Shown piece after piece: positions 39,225 to 49,815 of a DNA stretch of 64,000 bases (position 1 is its first letter; each line of letters opens with the position of its first letter). A program made the position numbers and the translations under genes. The stretch is taken from positions 1,116,001-1,180,000 of the forward strand of contig NZ_UHIP01000001.1 in NCBI RefSeq assembly GCF_900460245.1, in the 5' to 3' direction. The notes beneath the pieces were generated by a model. That model made no database searches, was not told where the DNA came from, and saw nothing but the letters and a program-made list of their open reading frames with translations. Origin of the DNA: Vibrio fluvialis (lineage in GTDB: Bacteria > Pseudomonadota > Gammaproteobacteria > Enterobacterales > Vibrionaceae).

Positions 39225-39916
39225 TAGATGCTTTTTTTATTGCGGGTACGGACACCGATGTGGGCAAAACGGTCGCTTCTAAAGCGATCCTACAAGCATT
39301 AGCTGCCAAGGATTTGTCGACAATTGGTTACAAACCAGTTGCCGCGGGATGTGACAAAACCGAGCACGGTTTTCGTAACTCGGATGCACTGCACTTGTTG
39401 CAAGCGGCATCGAAGAAAATGGATTATGACGACATCAATCCATATGCATTGGAACTGCCAGCGTCACCGCACATTGCAGCCAAGCATGAAAATGTCACCA
39501 TTGAATACAGCGTGCTGAGTGAAAAACTCGCTAAGCTGAAAGCCAATGCCGACATCGTTCTGGTTGAAGGTGCTGGTGGCTGGCGTGTGCCAGTTTCCGA
39601 CACGGATTGCCTGTCGACTTGGGTTAAACAAGAAAAGTTGCCTGTTATTCTGGTAGTCGGCATTAAACTGGGATGCTTGAGCCACGCACAGTTGACCGTC
39701 GAAAGCATTCGCGCCGATGGCTTGAATGTGGTGGGGTGGGTCGCAAACCGCGTAAATCCGGGGACCGAGCATTACGCGGACATCATTGAGATTCTGGAAG
39801 CTCGCATCGGTGCGCCGAAGCTGGGTGAAATACCATACGTTCCGAGCGCTAAGCGCCGCGAACTCGGTAAGTATATTGATGTGACACCACTCGTTGGTGA
39901 AGTCGTTACGGCTTAA
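39221..39916 (+). CDS. bioD: Dethiobiotin synthetase BioD
   Basis: ATP-dependent ring closure of DAPA to dethiobiotin. The 231-residue P-loop protein has GTDTDVGKT (residues 8-16), GYKPVAAGC and the [10 protein letters not shown] motif (near 113). The frame extends upstream to 39200, but ATG 39221 overlaps the bioC stop and gives the conserved N-terminus. Last gene of the bio operon, followed by a strong terminator. Confidence 0.96.
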   Translation: MIDAFFIAGTDTDVGKTVASKAILQALAAKDLSTIGYKPVAAGCDKTEHGFRNSDALHLLQAASKKMDYDDINPYALELPASPHIAAKHENVTIEYSVLSEKLAKLKANADIVLVEGAGGWRVPVSDTDCLSTWVKQEKLPVILVVGIKLGCLSHAQLTVESIRADGLNVVGWVANRVNPGTEHYADIIEILEARIGAPKLGEIPYVPSAKRRELGKYIDVTPLVGEVVTA

Positions 39917-39931
39917 CAGAAGTTAAAAAGC

Positions 39932-39962
39932 AAAAGGGCTGCACGTGTGCAGCCCTTTTTTC
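39932..39962. terminator. Bidirectional terminator after bioD
   Basis: GGGCTGCAC/GTGCAGCCC with a very tight loop, four As before and six Ts after. It serves bioD and the converging 55-codon gene. Confidence 0.9.
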
Positions 39963-39972
39963 ATTCTCGCGA

Positions 39973-40140
39973 TTATTTCTCTTGGCCAATACCCATCAGA
40001 GATTGCTGAGTGTCCGCGATCTGTTTTTGAATCATTTGCTCTGAACTGATACCCAGTTGCTTCTTAGCTTCTTCTTCAGTTAAGCCTAAGTGACAGCAAA
40101 GTAAATCAATCGCCATTTGGTAGCTATGCGCTTCAGCCAT
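39973..40140 (-). CDS. Small hypothetical protein, 55 residues
   Basis: A compact, mostly helical, cytosolic protein beginning MAEAHSYQMAIDLLCCHLGL and rich in Glu and Gln. I recognise no family. Support for coding comes from AAAGGAAACC spaced correctly before the ATG at 40140 and the shared bidirectional terminator just after its stop. A longer in-frame extension to 40221 lacks a ribosome site. It has a CC pair near residue 16 but no metal or signal motif. Confidence 0.65.
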   Translation of the reverse strand: MAEAHSYQMAIDLLCCHLGLTEEEAKKQLGISSEQMIQKQIADTQQSLMGIGQEK

Positions 40141-40410
40141 GATGGTTTCCTTTGTTTTCAAGTTGAAATCCTTCGACCCATGGAATGTAGATGCTTTAAG
40201 TATTAGCCTCAATAAGACCAAAGTCTAAAACGCGACTCATCGGATCTCTTGTCCTATTCTCCATTTTTCCAGACATTAAATGTTTCAATTTACCGCTTAA
40301 CCTTGAATATTAAATCTTAGACACTATGTATTAGAAAACCCTCGAAGCCTCTCAGCTACTGTGCTTAAAGGTTTTGAGATAACAAAAAAGATTCCGTTCG
40401 GAGAAAGGTA

Positions 40411-41274
40411 ATGAAGCGAGTATTGTTATTCCTAGCAACCAACCTGGCCGTTGTGCTGGTGTTGAGCGTTGTTTTGAATATTGTGTATGCCGTCACAGGT
40501 ATGCAGCCAGGCAGTTTGTCTGGTTTGCTGGTGATGGCTGCGGTGTTTGGTTTCGGCGGTGCATTCATTTCGCTTCTGATGTCGAAAGGAATGGCGCTGC
40601 GTTCAGTGGGCGGCGTTGTGATTGAAAACCCGCGCAATGAAATGGAACATTGGTTGATGCAAACCGTGAGCCGTCAGGCGCAACAGGCGGGCATTGGCAT
40701 GCCAACGGTGGCAATTTATGAGTCACCGGATATGAACGCGTTTGCGACGGGTGCGAAGCGTGATGATTCTCTGGTCGCGGTATCGACGGGTCTGCTTCAC
40801 AACATGACGCGTGATGAAGCGGAAGCGGTGCTGGCGCACGAAGTCAGCCACATCGCAAACGGTGATATGGTCACGATGACGCTGATGCAAGGCGTGGTGA
40901 ACACCTTCGTTATTTTCCTATCGCGTTTTATCGCGAATCTGGTTGCTTCGCGTGATTCTGAAGACGGCGAAGGCAGCAACATGATGGTGTACTTTGGTGT
41001 GTCGATGGTGCTGGAACTGGTATTCGGCTTCCTGGCAAGCTTCATCACCATGTGGTATAGCCGCAAGCGTGAGTTTCATGCCGATGCTGGCGCGGCGCAA
41101 CTGGTCGGTAAACACAAGATGATTGCGGCGCTGGAACGTTTGAAAATGAGCTACGAACCACAACTGGAAGGTTCGATGATGGCGTTCGGTATCAATGGTA
41201 AACGCACCATGACTGAGCTGCTGATGAGCCACCCACCGCTCGATAAGCGAATTGCTGCACTGCGTAATTCGTAA
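40411..41274 (+). CDS. htpX: Membrane zinc metalloprotease HtpX
   Basis: Inner-membrane quality-control protease working alongside FtsH. The 287-residue protein has two N-terminal helices (residues 5-60) and the zinc motif HEVSH (near 140) with the third ligand Glu in REFHADAGA (near 222). Two further hydrophobic stretches (near 155-205) flank the active site. Length matches E. coli HtpX. Monocistronic with its own terminator. Confidence 0.95.
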   Translation: MKRVLLFLATNLAVVLVLSVVLNIVYAVTGMQPGSLSGLLVMAAVFGFGGAFISLLMSKGMALRSVGGVVIENPRNEMEHWLMQTVSRQAQQAGIGMPTVAIYESPDMNAFATGAKRDDSLVAVSTGLLHNMTRDEAEAVLAHEVSHIANGDMVTMTLMQGVVNTFVIFLSRFIANLVASRDSEDGEGSNMMVYFGVSMVLELVFGFLASFITMWYSRKREFHADAGAAQLVGKHKMIAALERLKMSYEPQLEGSMMAFGINGKRTMTELLMSHPPLDKRIAALRNS

Positions 41275-41287
41275 TGTGATTTTGATT

Positions 41288-41315
41288 AAAGCCAGCTTTC
41301 GAGCTGGCTTTTTTG
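41288..41315 (+). terminator. Intrinsic terminator of htpX
   Basis: AAGCCAGCT/AGCTGGCTT closed by a stable TTCG tetraloop and followed by Ts. Confidence 0.92.
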
Positions 41316-41408
41316 TCTCTGCGATTTCTCTATCTCTTTCAAAGCGCGCGCTTTTTGTTGCTGCCGTTTCTGATCCATTTTGTACTTTCATGCGTAAACC
41401 TTTTTTAC

Positions 41409-41494
41409 AAAAGTTATACAAAAAAAATTTTGTACAACTTTTCAATTTGCACTATCTTACAGTTAAGTTGTACGGAAATAATTTTTGTATAACC
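41409..41494 (+). promoter_or_regulatory. Promoter with two inverted repeats before the lipid-modification operon
   Basis: Repeat 1: AAAAGTTATACAAAA (41409-41423) and TTTTGTACAACTTTT (41428-41442), 14 of 15 complementary. Repeat 2: AGTTGTACGGAAAT (41466-41479) and ATTTTTGTATAACC (41481-41494). All four arms share GTTRTAC. A -35 TTGTAC (41430-41435) lies inside repeat 1, with -10 TATCTT (41453-41458) 17 bases on. The TGTACA core resembles CarH/LitR (MerR-type) operators, but no such regulator gene is in the window. Confidence 0.7.
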
Positions 41495-41510
41495 AATGCG
41501 AGGTCAGCTC

Positions 41511-41930
41511 ATGGATGTACAAACCGTTGCGCGGTTCTATTCTCAGCTCAACAAACATAATCTGCACACGCTGCAGGATATTTACCATCAAGACATTGTG
41601 TTTGAAGATGCCGCTCATCGAATAGAGGGTTTTATCTCCCTGTCTGACTATTTCGCTAACCTCTATCAAAACGTGGATCGGTGCGACTTCACTATTCATG
41701 AACAGCATCAAAGCCAAAGCAACGCCTTCCTGACCTGGACTATGCATTTGCAACATCCAAAGCTCGGCAACGGGAAACTGGTGAATGTGCAGGGCGTCAG
41801 CCACCTTCGTTTTCAGGACGGCAAAGTGATTTATCACCGTGACTATTTTGATTTGGGCGAAATGTTGTACGAGCAATTGCCGCTCCTTGGCAGCGTGATT
41901 CGTTCAATCAAGCGGAGGCTTGGCCAATGA
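41511..41930 (+). CDS. NTF2-like/SnoaL-fold protein
   Basis: A 139-residue cytosolic protein with the cone-shaped NTF2/SnoaL fold pattern: helical start (VARFYSQLNKHNLHTLQDIY), then strands ending in FQDGKVIYHRDYFD. Such proteins bind hydrophobic ligands or act as small isomerases; no catalytic residues can be assigned. Start ATG 41511 has GAGGT nine bases upstream. First gene of an eight-gene overlapping operon ending at 47532, overlapping the next gene by four bases. Confidence 0.8.
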   Translation: MDVQTVARFYSQLNKHNLHTLQDIYHQDIVFEDAAHRIEGFISLSDYFANLYQNVDRCDFTIHEQHQSQSNAFLTWTMHLQHPKLGNGKLVNVQGVSHLRFQDGKVIYHRDYFDLGEMLYEQLPLLGSVIRSIKRRLGQ

Positions 41931-42667
41931 GTGGCGTACTTATCACCGGAGCAACGTCCGGCATTGGCCGACAGTTGGCACAAGACTATGCGCGACTGGG
42001 CTGGCAGGTCATTGCCTGTGGGCGTAACGAACAGATATTGAGTGAATTGAGCGCGTTGTACGCTTCTATTACACCACTGCAATTTGATTTAACCGACCTC
42101 GATGCAACGCTCACCGCACTCAACTCATTACCCTTTATTCCGACGCTGTGGATTTTGAATGCCGGCGATTGCGAATATATCGATGACGGTGAAATGGATG
42201 CCAGACTCATGGCGCGAGTGATGCAGATTAATGTGCTGGGTATGGCCAACGCCATTGAGGCCATTCAGCCTCACTTGTCTAAAAGCCATCGCGTCGCTTT
42301 GGTCGGGTCGATCGCCAGTGAACTGGCATTGCCGCGCGCAGAAGCTTACGGCGCCTCGAAAGCCGCGGTGGCATATTTGGCGCGCACCCTGCGACTCGAT
42401 TGGGCCAGCAAAGGCATTAATGTCACGTGCGTGTTCCCTGGTTTTGTCGCTACGCCGCTGACACAGAAAAATACCTTTGAGATGCCGATGATCATCTCGG
42501 TGGAACGTGCATCTCACGCGATTCGTCACGGCTTAGAGAAAGGCGTGGCGAATCTCTATTTTCCGGCTCGTTTTACCTGGGTCGTTCGTATGTTGGGCAT
42601 GTTGCCCTATACCTGGCAGTACCAAATTGTTAGCCGGCTTTTTCGCACACAGAAGGATAACTCATGA
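41927..42667 (+). CDS. Short-chain dehydrogenase/reductase (SDR)
   Basis: A 246-residue NAD(P)-dependent oxidoreductase. TGATSGIG at residues 7-14 is the cofactor motif, LNAG (near 77) the second, and the catalytic triad is Ser (LVGSIASEL, near 125), Tyr and Lys (YGASKAA, near 140). The C-terminal 40 residues include a hydrophobic stretch suggesting membrane association. Substrate unknown; operon context points to a lipid. Overlaps its neighbours on both sides by four bases. Confidence 0.88.
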   Translation: MSGVLITGATSGIGRQLAQDYARLGWQVIACGRNEQILSELSALYASITPLQFDLTDLDATLTALNSLPFIPTLWILNAGDCEYIDDGEMDARLMARVMQINVLGMANAIEAIQPHLSKSHRVALVGSIASELALPRAEAYGASKAAVAYLARTLRLDWASKGINVTCVFPGFVATPLTQKNTFEMPMIISVERASHAIRHGLEKGVANLYFPARFTWVVRMLGMLPYTWQYQIVSRLFRTQKDNS

Positions 42668-43941
42668 AAATTGCGATTATCGGAACGGGAATTTCAGGGC
42701 TGACTTGCGGCTACTATCTGCATCAGCAGCACGACATTACTCTGTTTGAGGCCAACGGCTACATCGGCGGCCACACCGCAACGGTCGATGTGGATGTCAA
42801 AGGGCAGCGCTATTCTGTTGATACCGGATTCATTGTGTACAACGATCGAACCTATCCGAATTTCATCCGCATGATGAACGAAATCGGTGTGAAAGGCTTA
42901 CCGACGCAGATGAGTTTTAGCGTACGCAACGATTCGAATGGATTGGAATACAACGGCCATACACTCGCAACGCTGTTTGCGCAGAAACGCAACCTGCTGA
43001 AACCGAGCTTCTATCGCTTTATCGGCGAGATTCTTCGCTTCAATAATCTGGCCAAAGCCGAAGCGGATAATGCGCAGCAGAACCTACAAACCTTAGGGCA
43101 ATTCCTCGCCCATCACCAGTTTACGGACTATTTTTGCCACAATTATATTCTGCCGATGGGCGCAGCGATTTGGTCTTCATCACTCGCCGATATGCGCGCT
43201 TTCCCGCTTATGTTCTTCCTGCGCTTCTTCGTCAACCACGGTCTTCTGGAAGTCACCGACCGGCCACAGTGGTACGTGATTGAAGGAGGTTCACGCGCTT
43301 ATATCGAACCACTGACGAAGGGATTTGCGGAACGCATTCGCCTCAACACTCCGGTTAAGCGGGTTACACGCTCACTGTTTGGTGTGGATGTTGAAACTTC
43401 ACATGGTATTGAAACGTTCGATGAAGTGATTTTCGCCTGTCACAGTGATCAGGCGCTGGCCATGCTTGATGACCCAAGTCAGAGCGAAACAGCGGTTCTG
43501 TCGTCGATGGCTTATCAGGCTAACGAGGTGGTGCTACACACAGACAGCCGCTTGCTGCCAAAACGTAAAGCGGCGTGGGCATCGTGGAACTATTGGCTGA
43601 GCGGGCAGAGTGGTGAAGAAATCAAATTGCCGTCGCTAACCTACAATATGAATATTTTGCAGCACATTGAAAGCGAAGAGACGTTCTGTGTCACGCTCAA
43701 CAGTAGCGAAATCATCGATCCTGACAAAATTCTGCGCCGCTTTATCTATCACCATCCCGTGTTTACTGAGCAGTCGATTCGTGCCCAGCAACGCAAAGCA
43801 GAAGTCAGTGGTGTTAATCACACCTGGTTTTGTGGTGCTTACTGGCATAACGGTTTTCATGAAGACGGTGTGAAAAGTGCGTTGGATGTGGTTACGCAAT
43901 TGCAGTCCAAGGCTGCGCGGGTCGATAAGGGCGCAGCATGA
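42664..43941 (+). CDS. FAD-dependent amine oxidase/desaturase-like flavoprotein
   Basis: A 425-residue flavoprotein. The dinucleotide-binding motif IGTGISGLTCGYYL at residues 6-19 is followed by GGHTATVD and a flavin-contact region CGAYWHNGFHEDGVKSAL near the end. The family (COG2907) sits next to Cfa-like methyltransferases in many bacteria. In Rhodobacter sphaeroides a flavoprotein and a Cfa-like methyltransferase (UfaD/UfaM) make methylated unsaturated and furan fatty acids, and this gene could have the UfaD role. That link is inference from context. Confidence 0.82.
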   Translation: MKIAIIGTGISGLTCGYYLHQQHDITLFEANGYIGGHTATVDVDVKGQRYSVDTGFIVYNDRTYPNFIRMMNEIGVKGLPTQMSFSVRNDSNGLEYNGHTLATLFAQKRNLLKPSFYRFIGEILRFNNLAKAEADNAQQNLQTLGQFLAHHQFTDYFCHNYILPMGAAIWSSSLADMRAFPLMFFLRFFVNHGLLEVTDRPQWYVIEGGSRAYIEPLTKGFAERIRLNTPVKRVTRSLFGVDVETSHGIETFDEVIFACHSDQALAMLDDPSQSETAVLSSMAYQANEVVLHTDSRLLPKRKAAWASWNYWLSGQSGEEIKLPSLTYNMNILQHIESEETFCVTLNSSEIIDPDKILRRFIYHHPVFTEQSIRAQQRKAEVSGVNHTWFCGAYWHNGFHEDGVKSALDVVTQLQSKAARVDKGAA

Positions 43942-44735
43942 GCACCAGAAATGCCGACTTGGCAAACAGCGCGTTAATGGTTGGCCATGTTCGTCATCGC
44001 CGCTTTACGCCAGTTGAACATGCGCTGAACTACCCGCTCTTTATGCCGAATATTGATTTGGACGAATGGCCAGTGTTGCAAAAACGCGTGTGGGGTTTGG
44101 GCGAACGCTGGTGGCATTGGGCACGCTTTCGCCGCGAGGATTATCTTGGTACTGGTGATTTGAAAACTGCGGTTCAGGACAAAGTGTTTGAGCTGACCGG
44201 TGAGCAGATAGGGGGCAGAGTGCAAGCTGTGGTGCACCTGCGCTATCTCGGCCTCTATTTCAGTCCGGTAAATTTCTACTATCTTTATGATCAGCAAGGC
44301 GTTTGGCGTTATCTGCTTGCAGAGGTCAGCAATACGCCCTGGAATGAGCGACATTATTACGCCGTTCCGGCAGAACGCGGTGATCAGGGGGAAAACTGGA
44401 CGCACGACAAAGCCTTTCATGTGTCGCCGTTTAACCCGGTTGAGCAGATTTATCAATGGAAGCTTAAACCGCTGTCTGATGCGTTGATGGTGCACCTTGA
44501 GTGCCATCGGGATCAAAAGGAATTTGATGCCACGCTGGCTTTAAAAGCGCAGCCTTTTACCACAAAAGCTCTGATCACATTGCTGATCCGAACGCCGATG
44601 ATGACGGTAAAAGTGTTGACCGGGATTTATTGGCACGCTCTGAAATTGTGGATAAAAGGCGCGCCATTCTATTCGCATCCCAAGTATCGCCAGCATGAGG
44701 CAGATAAGAATAACAAGGAGAATTCTCAATGCTAA
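43938..44735 (+). CDS. DUF1365 family protein
   Basis: A 265-residue protein of DUF1365, recognised by the N-terminal VGHVRHRRFTPVEHALNYPLF segment within residues 14-35 and YLGLYFSPVNFYYLYD (near 105). No catalytic residues are known. The family nearly always lies between the flavoprotein and the Cfa-like methyltransferase, as here, overlapping the former by four and the latter by seven bases. A role in lipid handling is inferred. Confidence 0.88.
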   Translation: MSTRNADLANSALMVGHVRHRRFTPVEHALNYPLFMPNIDLDEWPVLQKRVWGLGERWWHWARFRREDYLGTGDLKTAVQDKVFELTGEQIGGRVQAVVHLRYLGLYFSPVNFYYLYDQQGVWRYLLAEVSNTPWNERHYYAVPAERGDQGENWTHDKAFHVSPFNPVEQIYQWKLKPLSDALMVHLECHRDQKEFDATLALKAQPFTTKALITLLIRTPMMTVKVLTGIYWHALKLWIKGAPFYSHPKYRQHEADKNNKENSQC

Positions 44736-45973
44736 ATTCGTCTTCACTAGAAATGCCCAAATCAATGACGGCGTTGCAGAAAGGTGCGCGCTCCGTGGCA
44801 CTGAAGTCGCTACAGTTGATTAAGATTGGCAGTTTGACGTTAGAAGAGGCGTATGAAGGCCATGATGTGACGGTAGAACATTTTGGTTTCGCTCATGAAG
44901 GTCAGCCTCAGGCTCATATTCGGGTTACTCATCCGGGATTCTACGGCCGTGTACTGAAAGGCGGCAGTATCGCCGCTGCCGAGGCGTACATGGATGGTTG
45001 GTGGGACAGCCCGAATTTAACCGCAGTGACAGAGCTTATGGCCCGCAACCTGAGCGCGTTGGATCAGTTGGAAGCGCAAAGCAGTTTTGTAACTCGTGCG
45101 ATGAACAAAGTGGGTCATTGGCTAAAACGCAACTCCATTGTGCGTGCCAAGCAAAACATCGAAGCCCACTATGACTTAGGAAACGACCTGTATCAGACGT
45201 TTCTCGACGAACGCATGCTCTATTCCAGCGCTTTGTATCTCAGTACCAGTGATTCTCTGGAGCAGGCGCAGATTCAGAAGATGGATCGTTTGTGTCAGCA
45301 ATTGCAGCTCACTGCGAATGATCACGTGATTGAAATTGGCACTGGCTGGGGTGCGATGGCGATTTACATGGCGCAACACTATGGGTGCAAAGTGACCACA
45401 ACGACCATCTCTGAAGAGCAGTTCGCCTATGCAGAAGCGGAAATCACCCGCCTGGGTCTGGACGCGCAAATTACGCTACTGAAACAGGATTATCGTTTGC
45501 TTGAGGGGCAGTTCGATAAACTGGTTTCCATTGAGATGATTGAAGCGGTCGGCAAAGCGTATCTCCCGTCTTACATCGAGAAATGTCAGTCGCTATTGAA
45601 ACCGGGTGGCTTAATGGCCATTCAGGCGATCACCATTGCTGACCAACGTTACGATTACTACAGCAACAACGTCGACTTCATTCAGAAATACATTTTCCCC
45701 GGCGGCTTTTTGCCGTCGATTACTGTGCTGACGCAAATGGCGACGCGACACACAGATTTCATCGTTCGCGATGTGTTTGACATTGGTATGGATTACGCCA
45801 AAACATTGGCCGACTGGCGTTTGCGTTTCGAAGCCGCGTTAAACACCGTGCAAGCGCTGGGCTACGATGAGCGTTTTGTCCGAATGTGGCGTTTCTACTT
45901 GTGTTATTGCGAAGGCGGCTTTAATGCACGCACCATCAGCACCATCCATATGACGTTGCAACGAGGTCAATAA
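44729..45973 (+). CDS. Cfa-like SAM-dependent fatty acyl phospholipid methyltransferase
   Basis: A 414-residue enzyme of the cyclopropane fatty acid synthase family. The N-terminal lipid-binding domain precedes the Rossmann core, which contains AHYDLGNDLYQTFLD (near 145), the SAM motif VIEIGTGWGAMA (near 200) and TTISEEQFAYAEA. It may make cyclopropane or methylated fatty acids. Its operon partners are those of the UfaM-type rather than the usual solitary cfa, so UfaM-like methylation is the better guess. AAGGAG is nine bases upstream. Confidence 0.88.
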   Translation: MLNSSSLEMPKSMTALQKGARSVALKSLQLIKIGSLTLEEAYEGHDVTVEHFGFAHEGQPQAHIRVTHPGFYGRVLKGGSIAAAEAYMDGWWDSPNLTAVTELMARNLSALDQLEAQSSFVTRAMNKVGHWLKRNSIVRAKQNIEAHYDLGNDLYQTFLDERMLYSSALYLSTSDSLEQAQIQKMDRLCQQLQLTANDHVIEIGTGWGAMAIYMAQHYGCKVTTTTISEEQFAYAEAEITRLGLDAQITLLKQDYRLLEGQFDKLVSIEMIEAVGKAYLPSYIEKCQSLLKPGGLMAIQAITIADQRYDYYSNNVDFIQKYIFPGGFLPSITVLTQMATRHTDFIVRDVFDIGMDYAKTLADWRLRFEAALNTVQALGYDERFVRMWRFYLCYCEGGFNARTISTIHMTLQRGQ

Positions 45974-46512
45974 TGCGTCGCTTCCTGCTGATTTCGCTGT
46001 GGTTTGAATTTATCTGGCTATTGGCAGTATTGGGGCAGGAGCGGTTGCAATGGATAACGATCGGCGTTGTCACGGCCACGATGGCCTTTACTGCATTGCG
46101 GCTGACTGTTGCCCTTGAAAGGGTGATATTGATTGCCACCTTGGGCATAGCATTGGACTACGCAAATCTGTATGTCGGGCTGTTTTCTTTTACTTTTCTG
46201 CACCTTCCGATTTGGTTGATGGGATTGTGGTTTGCCTTTGCCTGGTTTGCCAGTTTTGCCGTTCCGGCAGTGAGCCATTTGCCCAAATTTTTCGTATCAA
46301 TCGGTACTGCATCCGGCGGAGCGTTAAGTTATTGGGCCGGTTATCGTTTTGGTGCAGTGCAATTTGAGCTGTCTGTTTTTTGGTCAGTGTTGGCACTGTT
46401 CTTGGAATGGTTTGTGTTGTCTTTATTACTGATGAAGGTATTTAGGAATGAAAACGCCACTCGTAACCGCTCAACTCTACCTGATGGCCGTCCTATGGAC
46501 CGCCACCGCTAA
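45973..46512 (+). CDS. DUF2878 family membrane protein
   Basis: A 179-residue inner-membrane protein with five or six hydrophobic helices. It has aromatic-rich motifs (SLWFEFIWLLAVLGQE at the N-terminus, GYRFGAVQF near 122) typical of DUF2878. The start overlaps the last base of the methyltransferase stop. Its 3' end overlaps the next gene by 65 bases in another frame. The overlapping end is charged and may not be conserved. Function unknown. Confidence 0.8.
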   Translation: MRRFLLISLWFEFIWLLAVLGQERLQWITIGVVTATMAFTALRLTVALERVILIATLGIALDYANLYVGLFSFTFLHLPIWLMGLWFAFAWFASFAVPAVSHLPKFFVSIGTASGGALSYWAGYRFGAVQFELSVFWSVLALFLEWFVLSLLLMKVFRNENATRNRSTLPDGRPMDRHR

Positions 46513-47008
46513 CAGTGCTGAAATCAATGGGAAGCCTTCGGCGCAATGGACGGATTGGCCTGTTGTCGGTCAGGCTACCTTGTCTTGGTTCTGGCTCGAT
46601 ATCTACTCGTCACAATTGCGTACACCTGATGGGCACTATCAACAAGACAGCGATGTGACCCCGCATCCCGTGGCTCTGGAGATCAGATATTTGCGCGATA
46701 TCAGTCGTGATCAACTGCTGGAAGCGACGCAAGATCAATGGCACAAGCTGGGGTATAACGAATCCAGCAGTGACCAATGGTTAGACGCACTGACCAGCAT
46801 GATTCCTGATGTGAAAGCGGGAGAACGCTTAGTCTACGTATCGGACGGACTCAGCGGACAAATGTATTACTTCACTCAGCAGGGACAGCAACGTCTGCTC
46901 GGCTCGGTGGCGAATGAGCAGATGAACGATGCATTCTTGTCCATCTGGTTGTCACCCAAAACCGAATACCCGAAATTACGTAATCAGTTAATAGGAATGA
47001 ATCGATGA
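46448..47008 (+). CDS. Chalcone-isomerase-like periplasmic protein
   Basis: A 186-residue exported protein. A signal peptide (residues 1-24, cleavage after NSA) precedes a chalcone-isomerase-like fold with LEIRYLRDISRDQLLEAT (near 75). Members of this fold bind fatty acids or related hydrophobic molecules, and most bacterial ones have no shown isomerase activity. It begins inside the DUF2878 gene and overlaps the DUF3833 gene by four bases. Confidence 0.78.
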   Translation: MKTPLVTAQLYLMAVLWTATANSAEINGKPSAQWTDWPVVGQATLSWFWLDIYSSQLRTPDGHYQQDSDVTPHPVALEIRYLRDISRDQLLEATQDQWHKLGYNESSSDQWLDALTSMIPDVKAGERLVYVSDGLSGQMYYFTQQGQQRLLGSVANEQMNDAFLSIWLSPKTEYPKLRNQLIGMNR

Positions 47009-47532
47009 GATACTCTCTGAAAGCGTGGTCGATGGCTCTTCTGATGTTCCTTGTCGGCTGTTCGGCAGAGCTAAAAGATTACCAGGCCAGTCAGCCTGCG
47101 TTTGATCTGTTTGGCTATTTTCGCGGTGAAACCCGCGCCTGGGGCATGGTGCAGGATTACAGTGATAAACAGACTCGACGCTTTCAGGTGGTGATTCAGG
47201 GCAACGTCTCCGGCGATACGCTCACCTTAATAGAAGATTTCGTATTTGATGATGGCGAAGAGAGCCAGCGAGTGTGGACCATTACTCGCACTGGTGATGG
47301 GCATTATCAAGGCACAGCGGATGATGTGATTGGTGTTGCAACAGGGCAGGAGATTGGCAACGCGCTGCAATGGCAATACGATTTCCTGCTCAAAACGGAT
47401 GACAGCGAAGTGACGGTCAGTTTTGATGATTGGCTGTTCCGTCAGGACGAAAAGCGTCTATTTAATGTCACCACCATTCGCAAATTTGGTTTGGAAGTGG
47501 GTAAAGTGACGCTGTTTTTTGAAAAGGATTAG
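47005..47532 (+). CDS. DUF3833 family lipoprotein
   Basis: A 175-residue lipoprotein. The signal ends in the lipobox LVGC, placing the acylated cysteine at residue 19. The following beta-rich domain has FDLFGYFRGETRAWGMVQD (near 35) characteristic of DUF3833, a lipocalin-like family. The residues after Cys (SAELKD) carry no Asp at +2, so outer-membrane sorting is expected. Last gene of the lipid operon. Confidence 0.85.
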   Translation: MRYSLKAWSMALLMFLVGCSAELKDYQASQPAFDLFGYFRGETRAWGMVQDYSDKQTRRFQVVIQGNVSGDTLTLIEDFVFDDGEESQRVWTITRTGDGHYQGTADDVIGVATGQEIGNALQWQYDFLLKTDDSEVTVSFDDWLFRQDEKRLFNVTTIRKFGLEVGKVTLFFEKD

Positions 47533-47572
47533 ACGCGAGATATCAGTTTCACGTTTAACATTTGCCGCAAAC

Positions 47573-47598
47573 AAAAAGGGAGCCCAGGCTCCCTTTTC
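47573..47598. terminator. Bidirectional terminator between the lipid operon and purB
   Basis: AAAAGGGAGCC/GGCTCCCTTTT with a two-base loop, flanked by As and Ts, between converging genes. Confidence 0.88.
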
Positions 47599-47626
47599 AA
47601 TTTTTGTCGTTTTCGCCGCTAACGCA

Positions 47627-49150
<1,524 letters not shown>

Positions 49151-49164
49151 TTACTAGGACTTAA

Positions 49165-49782
49165 TTACAGTCTGGCTAACAGGATTTTCGCCTGTTCAAT
49201 CATCTTCTTGCGCCCGAAAATCAAATGACGTCGTTTACCACCCACTTGTCGCCACAATACGGCGCAGCGAATACCGGATAGCAGCAGAGCACGCACTTTT
49301 TGCTGATTCGCCGTTTGTTGCAGTACCGCCGGGGTACCCGTTACCTGAATACGTGGGCCAATAGGGCTAATCACATCCAGATAAACGCTGGCTAGGTTGC
49401 TGATCATTTGATCATCCAGCAAGTCGAAATGTTCGACCTGACGTTCAATCATCTGAATACGATCGCCGAGCTGCGACATCGCGTCACGGCGGCTCGTCAG
49501 TTTACGTTCTAAAGCCATCAGGCTGATGATGTAGCGAGTCACTTCGCTGCCAGCAGGTGTACTGTCGATGCCATTGACCAGACATTCGAGGCCGACTTTC
49601 AGGTTGGCCTCGCTACCGAATACATTCAGCGTATTCGATGGGTTCGTCGACAGAATAGCTTTAAGTGAAGTTTCAAACGCGTCTGAATCACAGTAACCGT
49701 TTTTCGCCACTTGCTGAACCAGAGCGACAGCCTGGCAGATCCCGGCGAAAGCGATGGTACGGTCATAATTTGTGTTAGCCAC
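49165..49782 (-). CDS. hflD: High-frequency lysogenization protein HflD homolog
   Basis: A 205-residue, mostly helical, peripheral membrane protein. In E. coli HflD affects lambda CII stability; its cellular role is unclear. The conserved N-terminus [21 protein letters not shown] (within residues 5-25) and position directly downstream of mnmA are diagnostic. It starts with GTG, with AGGAG seven bases upstream, 33 bases after mnmA. Confidence 0.93.
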   Translation of the reverse strand: MANTNYDRTIAFAGICQAVALVQQVAKNGYCDSDAFETSLKAILSTNPSNTLNVFGSEANLKVGLECLVNGIDSTPAGSEVTRYIISLMALERKLTSRRDAMSQLGDRIQMIERQVEHFDLLDDQMISNLASVYLDVISPIGPRIQVTGTPAVLQQTANQQKVRALLLSGIRCAVLWRQVGGKRRHLIFGRKKMIEQAKILLARL

Positions 49783-49815
49783 GTATATACTCCTAAGGTT
49801 GACTAGCTGAATGAA

